DNA from: Prosopocoilus inquinatus
Lineage: Eukaryota; Arthropoda; Insecta; Coleoptera; Lucanidae
Reading direction: 5' to 3'
DNA: 64,000 nt
Assembly: GCA_036172665.1 (NCBI GenBank)
Contig: CM069873.1
Span: 33,036,001 to 33,100,000, forward strand
Shown here: positions 31,975-44,567 of the stretch, piece after piece
Layout: each line of letters opens with the position of its first letter
How positions within the stretch are numbered: position 1 is the first letter of the stretch
Made by a program: the position numbers and the translations under genes
Notes under the pieces: generated by a model
Databases searched by the model: none
What the model saw: the letters and a program-made list of their open reading frames with translations, nothing else
Told to the model about the DNA's origin: nothing

Positions 31975-34228
31975 TAGAGAGCGGATTTATATGCGAGTAA
32001 TTTTGATGAAATATGCGCATATATATGCACTAAAAAATGATGAAATATGCACATATATATGCACTAAAAATGGCGAAATATGTGCAAGATAGGCCGAACA
32101 CTTCAAATAATGCAATAACTGGTCTACTGTGTTTTATGGGCATTCTTATTCAAATAATAAACATTATATTTTATACAATTTATTTACATTTATTTGTAAA
32201 CGCTTATATGAAGGAAGTATGTATATTATGTATGTACATTATTAAGTAAATATTATAACGACTAAAAAAATCTTCGATTATAATTTACAACAATGTGTTT
32301 TTCCAAGTTCTCTACCAGGAAATTTTGCCTTTTATCTGACAAAATATTTTTATAAATTGAAAAACTCCTTTCAACATCCACGGAGGTAATTGAGGCATAT
32401 TTAAAGTGACTCAGCTGAAAATTCTACACTTAAGTCAATTTCAAAGTTTCCATTCAAAATTTCGTAAATTTCCTCAAGGGTTTTGAAGCCGCTATTTTTA
32501 TCTAAAACGGACAAACATTTTTTATTTACTGAACTGCCGATTTTACCTGGAACTTTTGAAATATTCTCTTTAAACTCTTTAACAATTTTAACGGATTCTA
32601 TTACATTTTCGGTTTTTCTAAATTGTTTATAGTTTGTATTACAAAACTGTAATGCATTTTGATGAAGTTCAGTTGATTTGCCAATGAAGTTTTTGTTACA
32701 ATATTTTGTGCCTTTGCAATAGCAGCACTATCTTGGGCATTAAACTCTACAACCAATTCCTTAATTGCTACAAAATGTTCAGCATAAAACATTGCCGCTT
32801 CCAACCAAGTTCCCCACCTAGTCAACACTGGTTCGGGAGGTAAAGGTACATTCGGCAATTTTTCCTTGTACAGCTGAACTCGTAGGGGACTTTTGACAAA
32901 TATTTTTTTAATGGTACTAATTAGTAGATTTACATCAGAAAATTCACATCTAATATGTTCAGCTACTCTGTTACATCCATGAGCTAAACAACTCACGTGA
33001 ACTAAATTTTTATAAATTGTTTTAAATTGCTGCCCGGCTTTAACCATGTAACAGGCAGCATCTGATACCATAAGTAACATTTTTTCAGTAGGAACTACAT
33101 TAGGTGAGAAAAATTTCATAAAACATTCATTAACAGATCTTAAAATACTTAAATGATTAGTTTTGTCTAACTGTGTACAGGCTATTAAATAAGATTCACT
33201 AGGTTTATCTTCCCGCAAAGACCCTATTAACAAATTTACAATGTAACGCCCACAAGAATCAGTAGTTTCATCCACAATAAAATAAATATATTGATTTTCT
33301 ACGATTTTCTTGACTTCTTTTAGAGTATCGTTGTAGATGCGAGGCACGTAATATTTTCTTAACATACTTTCATCGGGAACATTTTTCTTGGTATATTTTT
33401 CCAAAAAACTTTTAAAAATAGAATTTTGCAGTTTTTTCAAAGGTATGTTTGCACAAATCGTCGCCTCGCATAAATCAGCATTAAATTCTTGTTGTTCATT
33501 AGATGAAGTCATCAACGACGATCCATTGTCTAAGGGTAATTGAAATGTTTTCGATTCATTCATCTTCTTGCATTTTGACTTGTGTAGTTCTGTCCCGACA
33601 TGTTGTGTGACCGAAAATTTTCGTTGGGTTGGTATCTACAACAAGAACTTGAATTTTTTTAAACTGTCTGAACTTTCAATATTCAAAAACCAAGCAAATA
33701 TTTACCTAAGGAGGAAGAAAACAAACTTAAAACTTACCATTTTACTACAGGCTTTACAGAATACGCTTCCATTGGTGTAAGCAAGCTCGGGATAGCTTCT
33801 GATCCAGGAATTAACCAGGCTCGAATTGTCTTTCGGCATATTGCACTTCTCACAAACAAAAATACTTTTACGGAAGAACTAAACGTTCCCAGCAATAACC
33901 GACTAATAATCCGTGAAGAAGTGATGAAACAATATTGCAAACATAAACGCCCCACCGCATCGTTAAGAAAGTACTTGGAAATCCTTAATTCACTACTTGG
34001 AAAATTCTGCCTGCTTAAGCCCAAGAAGGGTGCAAACTAGACCCTAATTAATGCAACAACATGTTCTGACGAATTAAGAATTCAGGAAAAAATTTACTCA
34101 CTTCGACACAAATTCTTTCAAATATGCATATATATGCACGTTTTTAAGAAATATGCGAAAATTGAACAAAATGCTCAAATATGCAAAATATGCATGCAAT
34201 ATGCATTTAGCATAGAATCCGCTCTTTA
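31975..34228 (-). mobile_element. hAT DNA transposon, 2254 bp, inserted at the end of the Mutator/YqaJ gene
   Basis: Ends TAGAGAGCGGATT and AATCCGCTCTTTA form a 13-bp inverted repeat with one mismatch. They are flanked by the exact 8-bp duplication CTCATAAG (31967-31974 and 34229-34236). Subterminal ATATGCATATATATGCAC motifs occur at both ends (32000-32075 and 34120-34200) and are likely transposase-binding sites. It carries one two-exon transposase gene. The right duplicate overlaps the last codons of the neighbouring gene. Confidence 0.92.
32262..33839 (-). pseudogene. hAT transposase with N-terminal zinc finger, two frameshifts
   Basis: The start at 33839 reads MPKDNSSLVNSWIRSYPELA. Exon 1 ends at 33738 after VFCKACSKM. 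A 102-bp intron (33636-33737, GTAAGT...TTGTAG) follows, phase 0. Exon 2 opens with TQRKFSVTQHVGTELHKSKC, completing a C-x2-C...H...H/C finger. The catalytic region has FIVDETTDSCGRYIVNLLIG and MLLMVSDAACYMVKAG. The W-containing motif is TRWGTWLEAAMFY. A one-base loss near 32612 and another shift near 32415 break the end. The C-terminal hAT dimerisation segment survives (ITSVDVERSFSIYKNILS). It was active recently but is dead in this copy. Confidence 0.87.
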
Positions 34229-34229
34229 C

Positions 34230-36692
34230 TCATAAGTCTTTTCGTAACAGAGTTCTAATCGTTCGGTTCCTTTTCAACCGCGGATCTATTATTTCTGGTA
34301 ACAAAGCTTTCATATAAAATTTTTCTAAAATACCCACCATTTCTGACTTCCAGAAATTATCGTTTTTTTCAATAATATCACATACTAAATCTTTCCCCGT
34401 GTATACAACGAAATAGCAAAAATGTCTATTAGTAATATGTAGTTGACCTTGAACTTGAAACATATGTATAGTTATGATTAGATTTTAATTTAATTTTATC
34501 CTCTAAATCAATAGTCAAAAATGTTATTATTTTTGCCTCGATTGCTTCTGAAATAGTCATATTTCGCGCTGAGTACGGGCATTTTACTTCCATTGTCACC
34601 TACTAGTCCATCCGGGGACGCCGCCAAAAATTATCCACAAACAAACCACATTTTGAGACCGATAAATTAAACTTAACTTTAAATGTCTCTATAGCCTCTG
34701 ATTCATTATTAATTCCATATTGCAACGGTTTTGGGTAATTTCCAGTTTGTCCACATGTTTGCGAATACAAAATGACTTTTACTGTATTACTTGTGTTTGT
34801 CGATGATCTCATATTACAAATTTTTCCAAAATTACTTGCTGTCAACCTAGTAGATTTCTCCTTAAACCACTCAGGATTTGTATGTTGCCCTAACGTATTT
34901 TTTTGAATAATATCTGCATCGCAATTGTAAAGAACATTTAAAAAAATATTCTTTGCTTTGTCATATTCTTCTGCTATCATGTCTGGCAAATCTTGTTCCC
35001 AATTATCAGCACCATAATCTGAGTCTCTACCACAGAAGTAATACATTTTTCTTCTAATTGCCGGTTTATTTCTGAGTTTCAATCGTTTTTCTAAGTACTT
35101 TGTAGAAAATTCCCCAATACTACCATTATTACCACTTTTTATAGTTTCTGTTATAAATGTACCCTCTTTTTGGTAATCTATTACTGCCGCATAACATCTT
35201 CCTTCATATGAACCTCTCAAACTGTAATTAATTCTTTTTCCTCCCACGTATTTATTAACAAGGGAATTAAAATTCTCTGCGGAGTTGGTATCAACATCAT
35301 TCAATAAACTGGATGACAATGCCGCAACACGATTTAAATGTTTAATAAAAATTATGTACAGCGGGCTATTACAAAATTCATTCCACACAATCGGATTGTC
35401 TTCACCAGCTTTTTTGCAAAAATATTTTTCACACTTTGAATGATCATTAAAAATGTGACGCGGTCCATTTAGAATATCATTTTTTAAATTTTGGATTCGA
35501 TTTTGTATTGGCAAATCCTGTTTTTTTCGATACTTTATGGCACTTGTTATAGCTGTTCGAAATTTCATTATATTGTTACCTATAAATTGTCTTAAAAATA
35601 TATTTTGTCCGGTCGTTTTTGAAATAACCCTTAATTTATTGCAGTAGTTTCGTAAAACATGATTACGACATTCTATTTTTTCAATAAAAATATTAGGACC
35701 GTAGGGTTTACAATCACGAATTTTTCTGTATACGCTACTATCACCATCACCTATAATTTTACCATACATTAAATTATGCATTGCAATTGATGACTGAAAT
35801 CCCTCCAACACAATTTGACTTTCCATTGAAGTTGAAGTTTTGGTCCAATTTTTAAAACATATGTGTTGCTTATTTTCTTTACTTACCTTATTTCTTTGAC
35901 AAATTGAACAAAGTTTATTCTTAACACCGATGTAAAGAATTTTCTTAGTTCTTGCGCCAATTATACAGCCAACCCCAGAAAGTGCATTATAATTGCTTTT
36001 ATATGACCTTTTACTCCAGGCTCCATCCACTATTACTGAGATTACGGGTATACCATTTATCACTTCTCCCGCTTCCACAGCTAAATCATATTCTTCTTTA
36101 CCTGTCGCAATCATTCCTTGCATTGCTAATTCTTTCGTTTTATATATAATTTGATTTTGATTATCTATATAAGTTTTCTCCGACATCATGGGGATATCTA
36201 AACCCGCACAAAAATCTTTTAATTGAGAATATCCCATTCCAGATCCGATCGTACCGCACACGGCTGCTTTATTGACTCCTACACCAAGATCGTTCTTGTC
36301 GGTGTTAAAAGATCCCGCTTTTCCACACATTTATAGTAAAACTTACTTTTAAATCCAAATCGCTTTTCATTGACAATTTCCACATTATATAAAGAACAAC
36401 CAAAACCATCATGTTGAATCGATTTTAGTTCCGAAAATAGATGGGCGATATCTACAATTCGGCGACCACTTACATGATGTTGGGATTTAGCAAATGAACA
36501 ATCCATTTCGACAGACAAATCTGAAGAAGATGAATTGTATTGGAGATTATCTGTTGTATTGTTTGCACTACAATTTGAATCATGTGTTTTACAATTTACC
36601 GAGCTTTTTCTTTTTTTCCACATTTTTTTTGCAATTTGTTTTCTGCTTTTACGTTTGTGAGTAACAGTTAAATGAGTGTTTGTACGTTTCAT
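34230..36692 (-). pseudogene. Mutator-like transposase fused to YqaJ-type nuclease, frameshifted
   Basis: The N-terminal segment (36692-36279) is basic with a Lys/Arg-rich signal-like start (RKSKQ type) and overlaps the main frame 36330-34603 (575 residues). The main frame reads as the Mutator-like transposase domain common in insect genomes: IPMMSEKTYIDNQ, VIVDGAWSKRSYKSNYNALS, CSICQRNK, IIGDGDSSVYRKIRDCKPYG, IECRNHVLRNYCNKL. From about residue 495 the YqaJ exonuclease part begins (EWFKEKSTRLTASNFGKICN). Near 34630 a frameshift falls at the SPDG motif. The conserved EVKCPY and FQVQGQLHITNR parts follow in other frames down to 34230. D and E-x-K active-site residues are present but no longer in one frame. 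I infer a transposase-nuclease of a Mutator-like element; its termini were not found. Confidence 0.78.
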
Positions 36693-37608
36693 TTTTAAAT
36701 TTATCTACTAATACGCAAAAAACAAGAAAAAAGTTAAAGATAGAAGTCAAAAAATACTCACTCAGATTTTTTAACAAAAGCACAACCACACAAGACACAA
36801 TGCTCAAGTAATAATAACACTATGGGACTAGAAAATAAAATTAGATATAATGTCCCGAATTCAATAGAAAATAAAATTAGATATAATGTCCCGAATTCAA
36901 TACAAAGTACGAAAACGTAAAAAAATATGTCAAGATCAGAAATACTCAAAATATACTTGTACGTTTAAATTGAAAACAACCTAACAAAACTAGAACTAAA
37001 ACTCCTAAATTCTAAATAACTTAACAAAACGCCTAAAATTGAGACGTGTAGTCCAAAAAGACAACCTAGCAAAACTAGAACTACACTTAAACTTAAAAAG
37101 TAAATAAAGTAAAAAATACTCACTCAGAATTTTTTACAAAAGCACAACCACACAAGACACAATGCTCAAGTAGTAATAACACTATGGCACTAGAAAAATA
37201 CCCTGCCACTGTTTGAATACAGTCACAAAAGTAAAGGAGTGTTATTTCTAGACTGCATATTTATATGGTTTGAAGTGCCCTCCCTCCTTTTTGAAACTAT
37301 CGAATCAATTATAATTAAGATATAGATTAGGAGGGGTTGTTTTGTCGATTATGGATTATGGGATTCTCAATTACGTTCTTGCTAATCTGAACCTACTTGT
37401 TTGTTGATTACTTGTTATTGTTACTTATTTTCTTGGTTTTATTTAGAAATCTTTCTGTGAAAAATAAGTATTAAGTTGTTTTGTTGATTATGAGGATTAT
37501 CAATTCCGTTCTTGCTAATCTGAATCTACTTACTTCGGTACAACGAAATCTAAACATACAGCTAGACCACATATATATATATATATACCAGAAACAATAA
37601 TTTTTACT
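36693..37608. other. Upstream region of the Mutator/YqaJ gene with internal duplications
   Basis: A 36-bp unit beginning TAGAAAATAAAATTAGATAT occurs twice in tandem (36829-36900). An 85-bp block beginning AAAAATACTCACTCAGA occurs at about 36754-36838 and again at about 37112-37197. Both copies contain ACAACCACACAAGACACAAT. Such direct repeats upstream of the gene could be transposase sites or a promoter duplication. No ORF is supported. Confidence 0.55.
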
Positions 37609-37664
37609 GTTTTATTCTTTTTAGAAAAATTTTGTGCAAATCGTTTTTGATTGCAGTGAGAACC

Positions 37665-37729
37665 TCGAGCAGCCTCTGGACAGCTGTTTCAGCCCTGCTT
37701 GGGGCTTCTTCAGCAGAAACGTAGCTCGA
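37665..37729 (-). ncRNA. Type I hammerhead ribozyme, insertion 3 left arm 1
   Basis: Complete core, exact copy of the reference sequence. Confidence 0.9.
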
Positions 37730-37976
37730 CATTCCCACTGCAGACCAAAAACGACTTGCCCAATTTATTCGCAAATGCGATGTAAGAATGATGAACATAT
37801 AAAATAGCGACATCTTACTATCGCTTATTGACCTAACATTGCAGTAGGATAGACAAATTGAAGCGGGATTTGCTCCTAATGAGTCCCCCATGCAAGGCGG
37901 CCATGCTTGCTGTCAAAGCATAATGAAAGGTTTTAGAAAAATTTTGTGCAAATCGTTTTTGATTGCAGTGAGAACC

Positions 37977-38041
37977 TCGAGCAGCCTCTGGACAGCTGTT
38001 TCAGCCCTGCTTGGGGCTTCTTCAGCAGAAACGTAGCTCGA
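37977..38041 (-). ncRNA. Type I hammerhead ribozyme, insertion 3 left arm 2
   Basis: Complete core, 312 bp from the previous one; the arm ends about 23 bases further on. Confidence 0.9.
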
Positions 38042-38064
38042 CATTCCCACTGCAGACCAAAAAC

Positions 38065-38113
38065 GTTTCTGCTGAAGAAGCCCCAAGCAGGGCTGAAACA
38101 GCTGTCCAGAGGC
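38065..38113 (+). ncRNA. Type I hammerhead ribozyme, insertion 3 right arm 1 (short stem I)
   Basis: Core, stems II and III and the first 7 bp of stem I are present. The distal TCGAG/CTCGA helix and the internal loop are lost at the junction and deletion, so docking with loop II should be lost. Confidence 0.8.
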
Positions 38114-38267
38114 TGCATTAGGAGCAAATCCCGCTTCAATTTGTCTATCCTACTGCAATGTTAGGTCAAAAAGCGATAGTAAGATGTCGCTATTTTATAT
38201 GTTCATCATTCTTACATCGCATTTGCGAATAAATTGGGCAAGTCGGTTTTGGTCTGCAGTGGGAATG

Positions 38268-38332
38268 TCGAGCTACGTTTCTGCTGAAGAAGCCCCAAGC
38301 AGGGCTGAAACAGCTGTCCAGAGGCTGCTCGA
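38268..38332 (+). ncRNA. Type I hammerhead ribozyme, insertion 3 right arm 2
   Basis: Complete core, exact copy. Confidence 0.9.
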
Positions 38333-38528
38333 GGTTCTCACTGCAATCAAAAACGATTTGCACAAAATTTTTCTAAAACCTTTCATTATGCTTTGACAGC
38401 AAGCATGGCCGCCTTGCATGGGGGACTCATTAGGAGCAAATCCCGCTTCAATTTGTCTATCCTACTGCAATGTTAGGTCAAAAAGCGATAGTAAGATGTC
38501 GCTATTTTATATGTTCGTTTTATTCTTT

Positions 38529-39769
38529 GTTAGAACTTGTAAAAAGTAGCAACAATTTTTACTTTGGTTTACATGAAGCAAAATTATTGTGAAAAAGAAG
38601 AAAAATATCCATAAGTTTTTTACATTCTAAACGCTCTGCTTCAGTTTATGAAACGGGTCTATGCATTGTAGACGACTATCTGTGATAAAGGATATGATGA
38701 ACAAGACCACTCACAATCATGAACTATGAACATATATTTTTGAACTACAAACATTTTTGTTTGCATACCTATCCTGCAATGTACTGGCACTTTATTAAAT
38801 TTAAAACACGAATTTTTGTATTGTATGTTCAGGGACAAAAAGAAACCTGTGCGTGTAAGTTAAACGCATACTATTTGGAAACATGCAGATAAGAAAATAA
38901 ATAAATCGGCTATGAAAAAGTAATTAATAATATTCAATAAACAATGCATCGATCTTGTAGTTCTTTTAAACTAAATCGAACACCTATGCTGAAATTCACA
39001 AAAAATTGCGTCATTTCTTAAAAAACGAAATTTTTTATGATAATGCAATGAATATTCGATGTGTCCATCATTTTTTTTTTTGATTTCATTAATTATAATA
39101 CTAAATAATTTTTGAGGAAGAAAAAATAAAGACGTCATTAAAAAAAGCCGGGTAAAAAGTAAAAATGTTATAAAAATATGCATTCGATAAAACCAAATTG
39201 TAACATTTTGTTTTTTTTATTTTTTAAATCAATCACACATGTGCAGTGCAGAACGTGTACTGTTATGCAATTTCAATCTCTTTTTAATAAATTGATCTCT
39301 ATATTGGAATAACAATTTCAAGGAGTAAGTATAAAATGACAATAGCAAAATTTCGTTTTGGGTTAAAATAATTTGCATTTTATGATCCTAGGACGTCCAC
39401 TCGGGACCCTAATCGGGTTTGATTGACAGCTGTCATGATTTTCGTAGACCTTTGTGTGCAGATATATACAGGCAACCAAGCATACATCCAACAAGAAATT
39501 TTATTTTACTCCAGAGGAGCCTTAAACAATTTTTTGAGGAACAAAAAGAGAATATATGTTTGCTTCCTCTTTCGTTACCTCCCCCACAATTGATAGTGGG
39601 AGAAATCCGTCCACGCCTCATGAAAATAATTCATGAAAAACATGCAAAACGCGCGAATTCATAACTACATTACATATACATATTTTTGAAAGCTGTTTTC
39701 GCGGTTTTGTCAATAAAACTTCAATCTACAAAGTGACCAACGCGTTTTCGAAAATATGAACTGAAAGTA
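38529..39769. other. Non-coding stretch
   Basis: AT-rich with no supported gene. A GC-richer patch at 39390-39660 has short frames on both strands without family features. Confidence 0.35.
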
Positions 39770-40861
39770 TACCGGGTGTCCCGCGCCATATGCTCACCTT
39801 TCTAGAATCTTTATTTATTAATCGATTAACCTGAATTTTGGAGACGATAAAATAAACAAAAAATGGAATTTTTAGACATACTGATAGTCATCATAGAACT
39901 TCCGGTTTCGCCGGAAGTGATATCAACTTTCTTATTTTAAATGGAACATCCTATATATTTTTACATATTTAAAATCTACGGACCATTACGAGTCCGAATA
40001 CGTATCAATTGTTAATTTTGGTTTCAATGACAACGAAAAAAAAAAACTTTTTTATTTTTCAATCTAGAAAGCTATGAATCGCATTTTTTCGATCTAATGC
40101 GATCAAGTGTTTCGAAAAAATCACTCCTTTGGTGGTATTTTGATTTTTAACATTTTTACAGTATTTGAAATTTTCATTAGCTCTTAACTAATTTTTTTCG
40201 ATAGAACCTCATGTTTCTTAGCTTAGTTTAACATAACATTTTTTTCTGAGTACGCTGATACCAATTACGTCATATTTTCTTTGAAAGTCATTTGAAATAA
40301 AGGGAGTGTAAAATTTCAATAAGACATGCTCTATTTTAAATTATTTTCAAAGAAAATATGACGTATTTGGTATCAGCGTATTCAGAAAAAGATGTTCAGT
40401 TGAACTAAGCTAAGAAACATATGAGGGTCTATCGAAAAAAATGAATTAAGAGCTAATGAAAATTTCAAATACTGTAAAAATGTTAAAAACCAAAATACCA
40501 TCAAAGGAGTGATTTTTTCGAAACACTTGATCGCATTAGATCGAAAAAATGCGATTCATAGCTTTCTAGATTGAAAAATAAAAAAGTTTTTTTTTCGTTG
40601 TCATGGAAACCAAAATTAACAATTGATACGTACTCGGACTCGTAATTATCCGTAGATTTTAAATATGTAAAAATATATAGGGTGTTCCATTTAAAATAAG
40701 AAAGTTGATATCATTTCCGGCGAAACCGGAAGTCCTATGACGACTATCAGTATGTCGGATAATTCCATTTTTTGTTTAGTTTATTGTCTCCAAAATTCAG
40801 GTTAATCGATTAATAAATAAAGATTCTAGAAGGGTGAGCACATGGCGGGGGACACCCGGTA
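39770..40861. mobile_element. Large foldback element with about 500-bp inverted arms
   Basis: It begins TACCGGGTGTCCCGCGCCAT and ends CATGGCGGGGGACACCCGGTA. The arms match along their whole length with few changes, for example AATCGATTAACCTGAATTTT, CTTCCGGTTTCGCCGGAAG and GTTTCGAAAAAATCACTCC against their complements. The unpaired centre is about 70 bp (near 40285-40355). Flanking TA suggests a Tc1/mariner-type target. There is no ORF. The near-perfect arms imply recent formation or gene conversion between arms. Confidence 0.9.
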
Positions 40862-43066
40862 TGTAATTTGACTGTAAAGTTCAACTACGATTTTTAAATG
40901 TTAATTATTTTTTTTCTAATTAACAACTAATCATAGCGAAATTTCCATTGGTCACTTTGTAGTTCTAGTTCGTAAATATGTGGTGTCAAAAAATAAAATA
41001 AATTCATTAAGAACTAAAGCCTCTAAGACTTCGCGCGTTTTAATGGTTTTCGTATATGGCGTTATTCGGTGGGATTCCTCTTAAAATTGAAAACAATGTG
41101 TTCTTTCCACTTTTATCAGTATCTGTTTATAGTTTAAAAAACAATTTTTACCGAACAAGAGTCGATTACAACTTTTAATTAATATTCATTCCCACTAAGC
41201 AAAAAAATGTTATGTAAACATTTTCTGAACGTTATTTAGTCAGACGTAATGTTTCCGGTTAAACGTTTTTAGTGTAGAAAGTAACGTTGTGCCGATAGTT
41301 CTATGTGCTAGTAAGCGATGTTGCAGAATAACGTTATAATAAAAAATGTTGACCCGACGTTTCTTTATTAACGCTGTATAAACATAAATTACAATGTTTT
41401 ATTAATATTTAAACGTAATATTATCATTATGTTTTCTATCCTTGTTTCATGAACGTTCCTTTAGGAATGTTTCATTCACGTTCCTTCAGATAATTGCACT
41501 ACTGTTACAGGATAATACACTGTATTTCACTTCTCATCTACACACATCTGTACTTTTTTTAATTTATTAACGGATCGAGTTTAAAATTTCGCCTTGTTTA
41601 ATCATGAAAAGTTATTAAAAAAAGTTGTTTAAAACTAGGAAATAACATCAATTCCCAAATTTCTTTATAACGTTTCGTGATTAAACAAAGTCTAATATGT
41701 TAATTCTTGCAATTTGTTTTTGACTGCGGCTTTATAATCAGAAAATGTTGGTTTTAAAAGGACGCATTATTGACAAAAATTTAGAATCGATCCGTAAATA
41801 AATTTAAAAAGTCAGGGGTTTGTAGCTGAGAAATGAAACACAATATATAACTTTGACGTAAAACGCACATTAGCATCGCATCATTTTACAAACTAAAAAT
41901 CTGCAGCAATCACTACCTAACATATTTTTTGTATGTTACTTCATTCTGTACTTATAGGTGCAAATTTTTAGTTTAGCAATATGAAGCAATGTAACACATG
42001 CTACCCACTAAGCATAGAATGTTACGTATCATTTCTGAAACATTTTCAATACAACAACACAGCAACATTTTGAACAAACTGTTGATAGAATATTACAAAT
42101 GGTATGTGGAATATTATGAAATACCTATGTAACGATACTACATAACAGAATAATAACATTTATTGAAAATATCGAAATAATTTTACAGCATTGAATGAAA
42201 CATTACATAACATTGTTGAAACATGATACTTTTATGATAAGTAAAGTTTTATTTAAATGTAATGATAACAACCCAAATTGAACAATATTTCTTAATTATT
42301 TAATGCGCCTGTGCGTAATAATATGGCATCGCAGCTTTTGCTGCTCACTAGTTTCGACAATTTACTAGACTTGGGTATTTTCCGATTGCTACTAATAGTG
42401 CTGATTGTCGTTGCTGTTCTTAATTTGGGGACATGAAACATCAACAGAAATGGTACTCCTGCATGCGAACCAATGCGAACCACCCTTAAGAACATTCAGT
42501 GTAAGGGCTACGAAACTGTCAAATGATATCATTTATGGTGAGCATCGTTATCTACCTCCTACCTCTTTCAAATGTTTATTGTTAAAAACGTAAAATGAAA
42601 AGGAATAGGAACGTTAAATCATAGTTTCCTAAAGAAAAATAAAATATCTGACAATCGAAAAAATACAGGGTGTTTGAAAATTGCTAATACAAAAAAAAAC
42701 TGTGACATCTGGAAATCCTAAGAAACCCAAAAAAAAACATTTAAAAAAATTTCTTTTAGTACTTTTATTTTTTATTTTTTTTCCATAAAATAATGCCATT
42801 TCCGTCACCTCATTACTTATGTAAGCGGCATTCATTTCAGTAATAACAATGTAATGTAATGTAAGCTGTGACTATTGTGACAGCTTATCATCTTAACTCA
42901 GTGGCGTAACAAATTTTTAGTAATTTTTATTTCGAAAACAAAAGGATTTTTATTGGATTTTTTTTTGCCGAACATCAACCCACCATCCCCAATAACTAAT
43001 TTATTTTGTACTGGCAATTTCCAAACATCCGGTATATCTCGACTTCTTACACGTGACAAAAACTGA
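40862..43066. other. Non-coding stretch
   Basis: AT-rich. CCACTAAGCA followed by AATGTTA-type motifs occurs at about 41195 and 42003 in the same orientation, possibly two ends or copies of an unknown repeat rich in AACATT. An ACAGGGTGTTTGAAAATT element end is at 42665. No gene is supported. Confidence 0.35.
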
Positions 43067-43191
43067 TAGTGTTTTCTACTAACGTTCACTACATGCACTG
43101 AGTGTATCTCCAACTCATTTTATTACGTGAGGTTAGAAGAAGATGGGAGATACACTGAGTGCGCACTCAGTGCATTCAGTAGAAAACGCTA
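43067..43191. mobile_element. Short foldback MITE (TAGCGTTTTCTAC family), copy 2
   Basis: TAGTGTTTTCTACTAACGTTC at the left mirrors AGTAGAAAACGCTA at the right. The inner GTATCTCCAACTCATTTTAT and TAGAAGAAGATGGGAGATAC halves pair across the hinge. Confidence 0.78.
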
Positions 43192-44567
43192 TGAGTTTAT
43201 TTTAAAATGTGGATATTAAGATTCAACTTTTTTTTTAATATCTGCAAATTAGCATATTTGTTGGTGAAAGTGGTCAATACCAGAAGAAATTTAAAGTACT
43301 TTTACTATACTACATTTATTTTTTTGAATTTTGACAGTTATTGCGAATATCACAGAACCCGTACTGTTCAATCTACGGTACGTACTTTTGTCTCCAAGGC
43401 TACTCGAGGTGGTTTTTTGTTGAACGCTCATTATAAGTACATATTTAAAAATTACTCCTAATTAAAAAGTGACATTGCTTTAGGAAAAGGGAAAAAACCG
43501 CTGCAGTTAGCTGTTATTTTCCCAATTTAAGTTCTTGATTAAAGAGCAGTTAAGGCCAGTCGAACCCAGAGAGGTTTCCCACTTCTTTGATAAAACTCTG
43601 CCTGCACTTTGAAATTTGCGTTTAATATGCACACTACCAGAATTACACCCGCGTTGCCAATTTTCAGGAATTTTTCTTTAAATCTGGGGAATTCTTACTT
43701 ATAGAAAGCAGTATAATTTATCGCTGGAAAGGGAAATTTTGCATCTGGCAATGATCTGTTCAGAACTTGCGCCTCTAGCGGCAACTAAATGGCAATTTTG
43801 AGCAATGCAAATATATAAATTAATCAAAATTAAAATGACTTTTAATATCGCTTATTAGTAAACTGTTTTAAGTACATTATGGCGTTTAAGTGGGCGTATT
43901 TTCTTGGTCTAATAACTGTTAAATTTCGAAATATACGAGTATTAACACTAACAACGATATTCAAATAATTTATATTTTATTTGCATTAGTATTACTTTGG
44001 CCCTCTTTACAATTACATCCTTTACTACGGTGATAAATTTCTTTTAATTTGCTGTTGATTTGGACATCGAAAATAGGAAAAAAGAAATTAAAAAATGGTG
44101 TTTTCAAAATTACAGCGGGGTATAAGTTTTTTCGCTAATGAAATTAGTTTAGCCCCCCTAAAGATTTAAAAGGCGCGTATTTTGATTAACAAAAAGTTCA
44201 GTTTAATACCGAAAAAAAGGAAAAACAGTTTTTTTAGGTGGGTCAGACTAGCCTTAATTTATATTTTCGCCTTAAATTTTGAAATTTACAAATTTCTAGA
44301 CATTTTATGTGACTTTTATTTAAAAAAGTTCTTAGATGGAAAAAGGTTTGTGTTCTATAGTTTTCATGTCTAGTTAACTTTTTTTCTTAACGAAAAGAAA
44401 TTTTAAAAATAAAACGTATCCCAAACTTTACGTCAAGCGCCAAATCGATCGATCGATCAATCCTCATGCCAGAAGACTTACAGAAATAGCCTAAATTGCG
44501 AAATTTCGCCTAACCTAGCAACACTGGGATGCACTAGGAGCTTCAGTTTTTTGCTTATACAATTTCT
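43192..44567. other. Non-coding stretch
   Basis: AT-rich with only short frames. A short GATC run (ATCGATCGATCGATCAATC) lies at 44445. Nothing further is supported. Confidence 0.35.

Larger units (their letters stand above)
37621..38516. mobile_element. Retrozyme insertion 3
   Basis: 896 bp flanked by GTTTTATTCTTT (37609-37620 and 38517-38528). The left arm (to about 38064) is ribozyme-sense on the minus strand and the right arm on the plus strand, again joined head to head. The right arm lacks about 110 bp after 38116. Outer ends TTAGAAAAATTTTGTGC and TATATGTTC agree with insertions 1 and 2 within a few bases. It holds four complete hammerhead cores. Confidence 0.92.

Noticed and set aside
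32601..33563. Host gene with DUF-type domain
   Set aside because: The terminal repeats, 8-bp TSD and hAT dimerisation tail show it is a transposase.
41195..42290. Possible element bounded by CCACTAAGCA motifs
   Set aside because: The two motifs are in direct orientation and the sequence between shows no matching ends or TSD.
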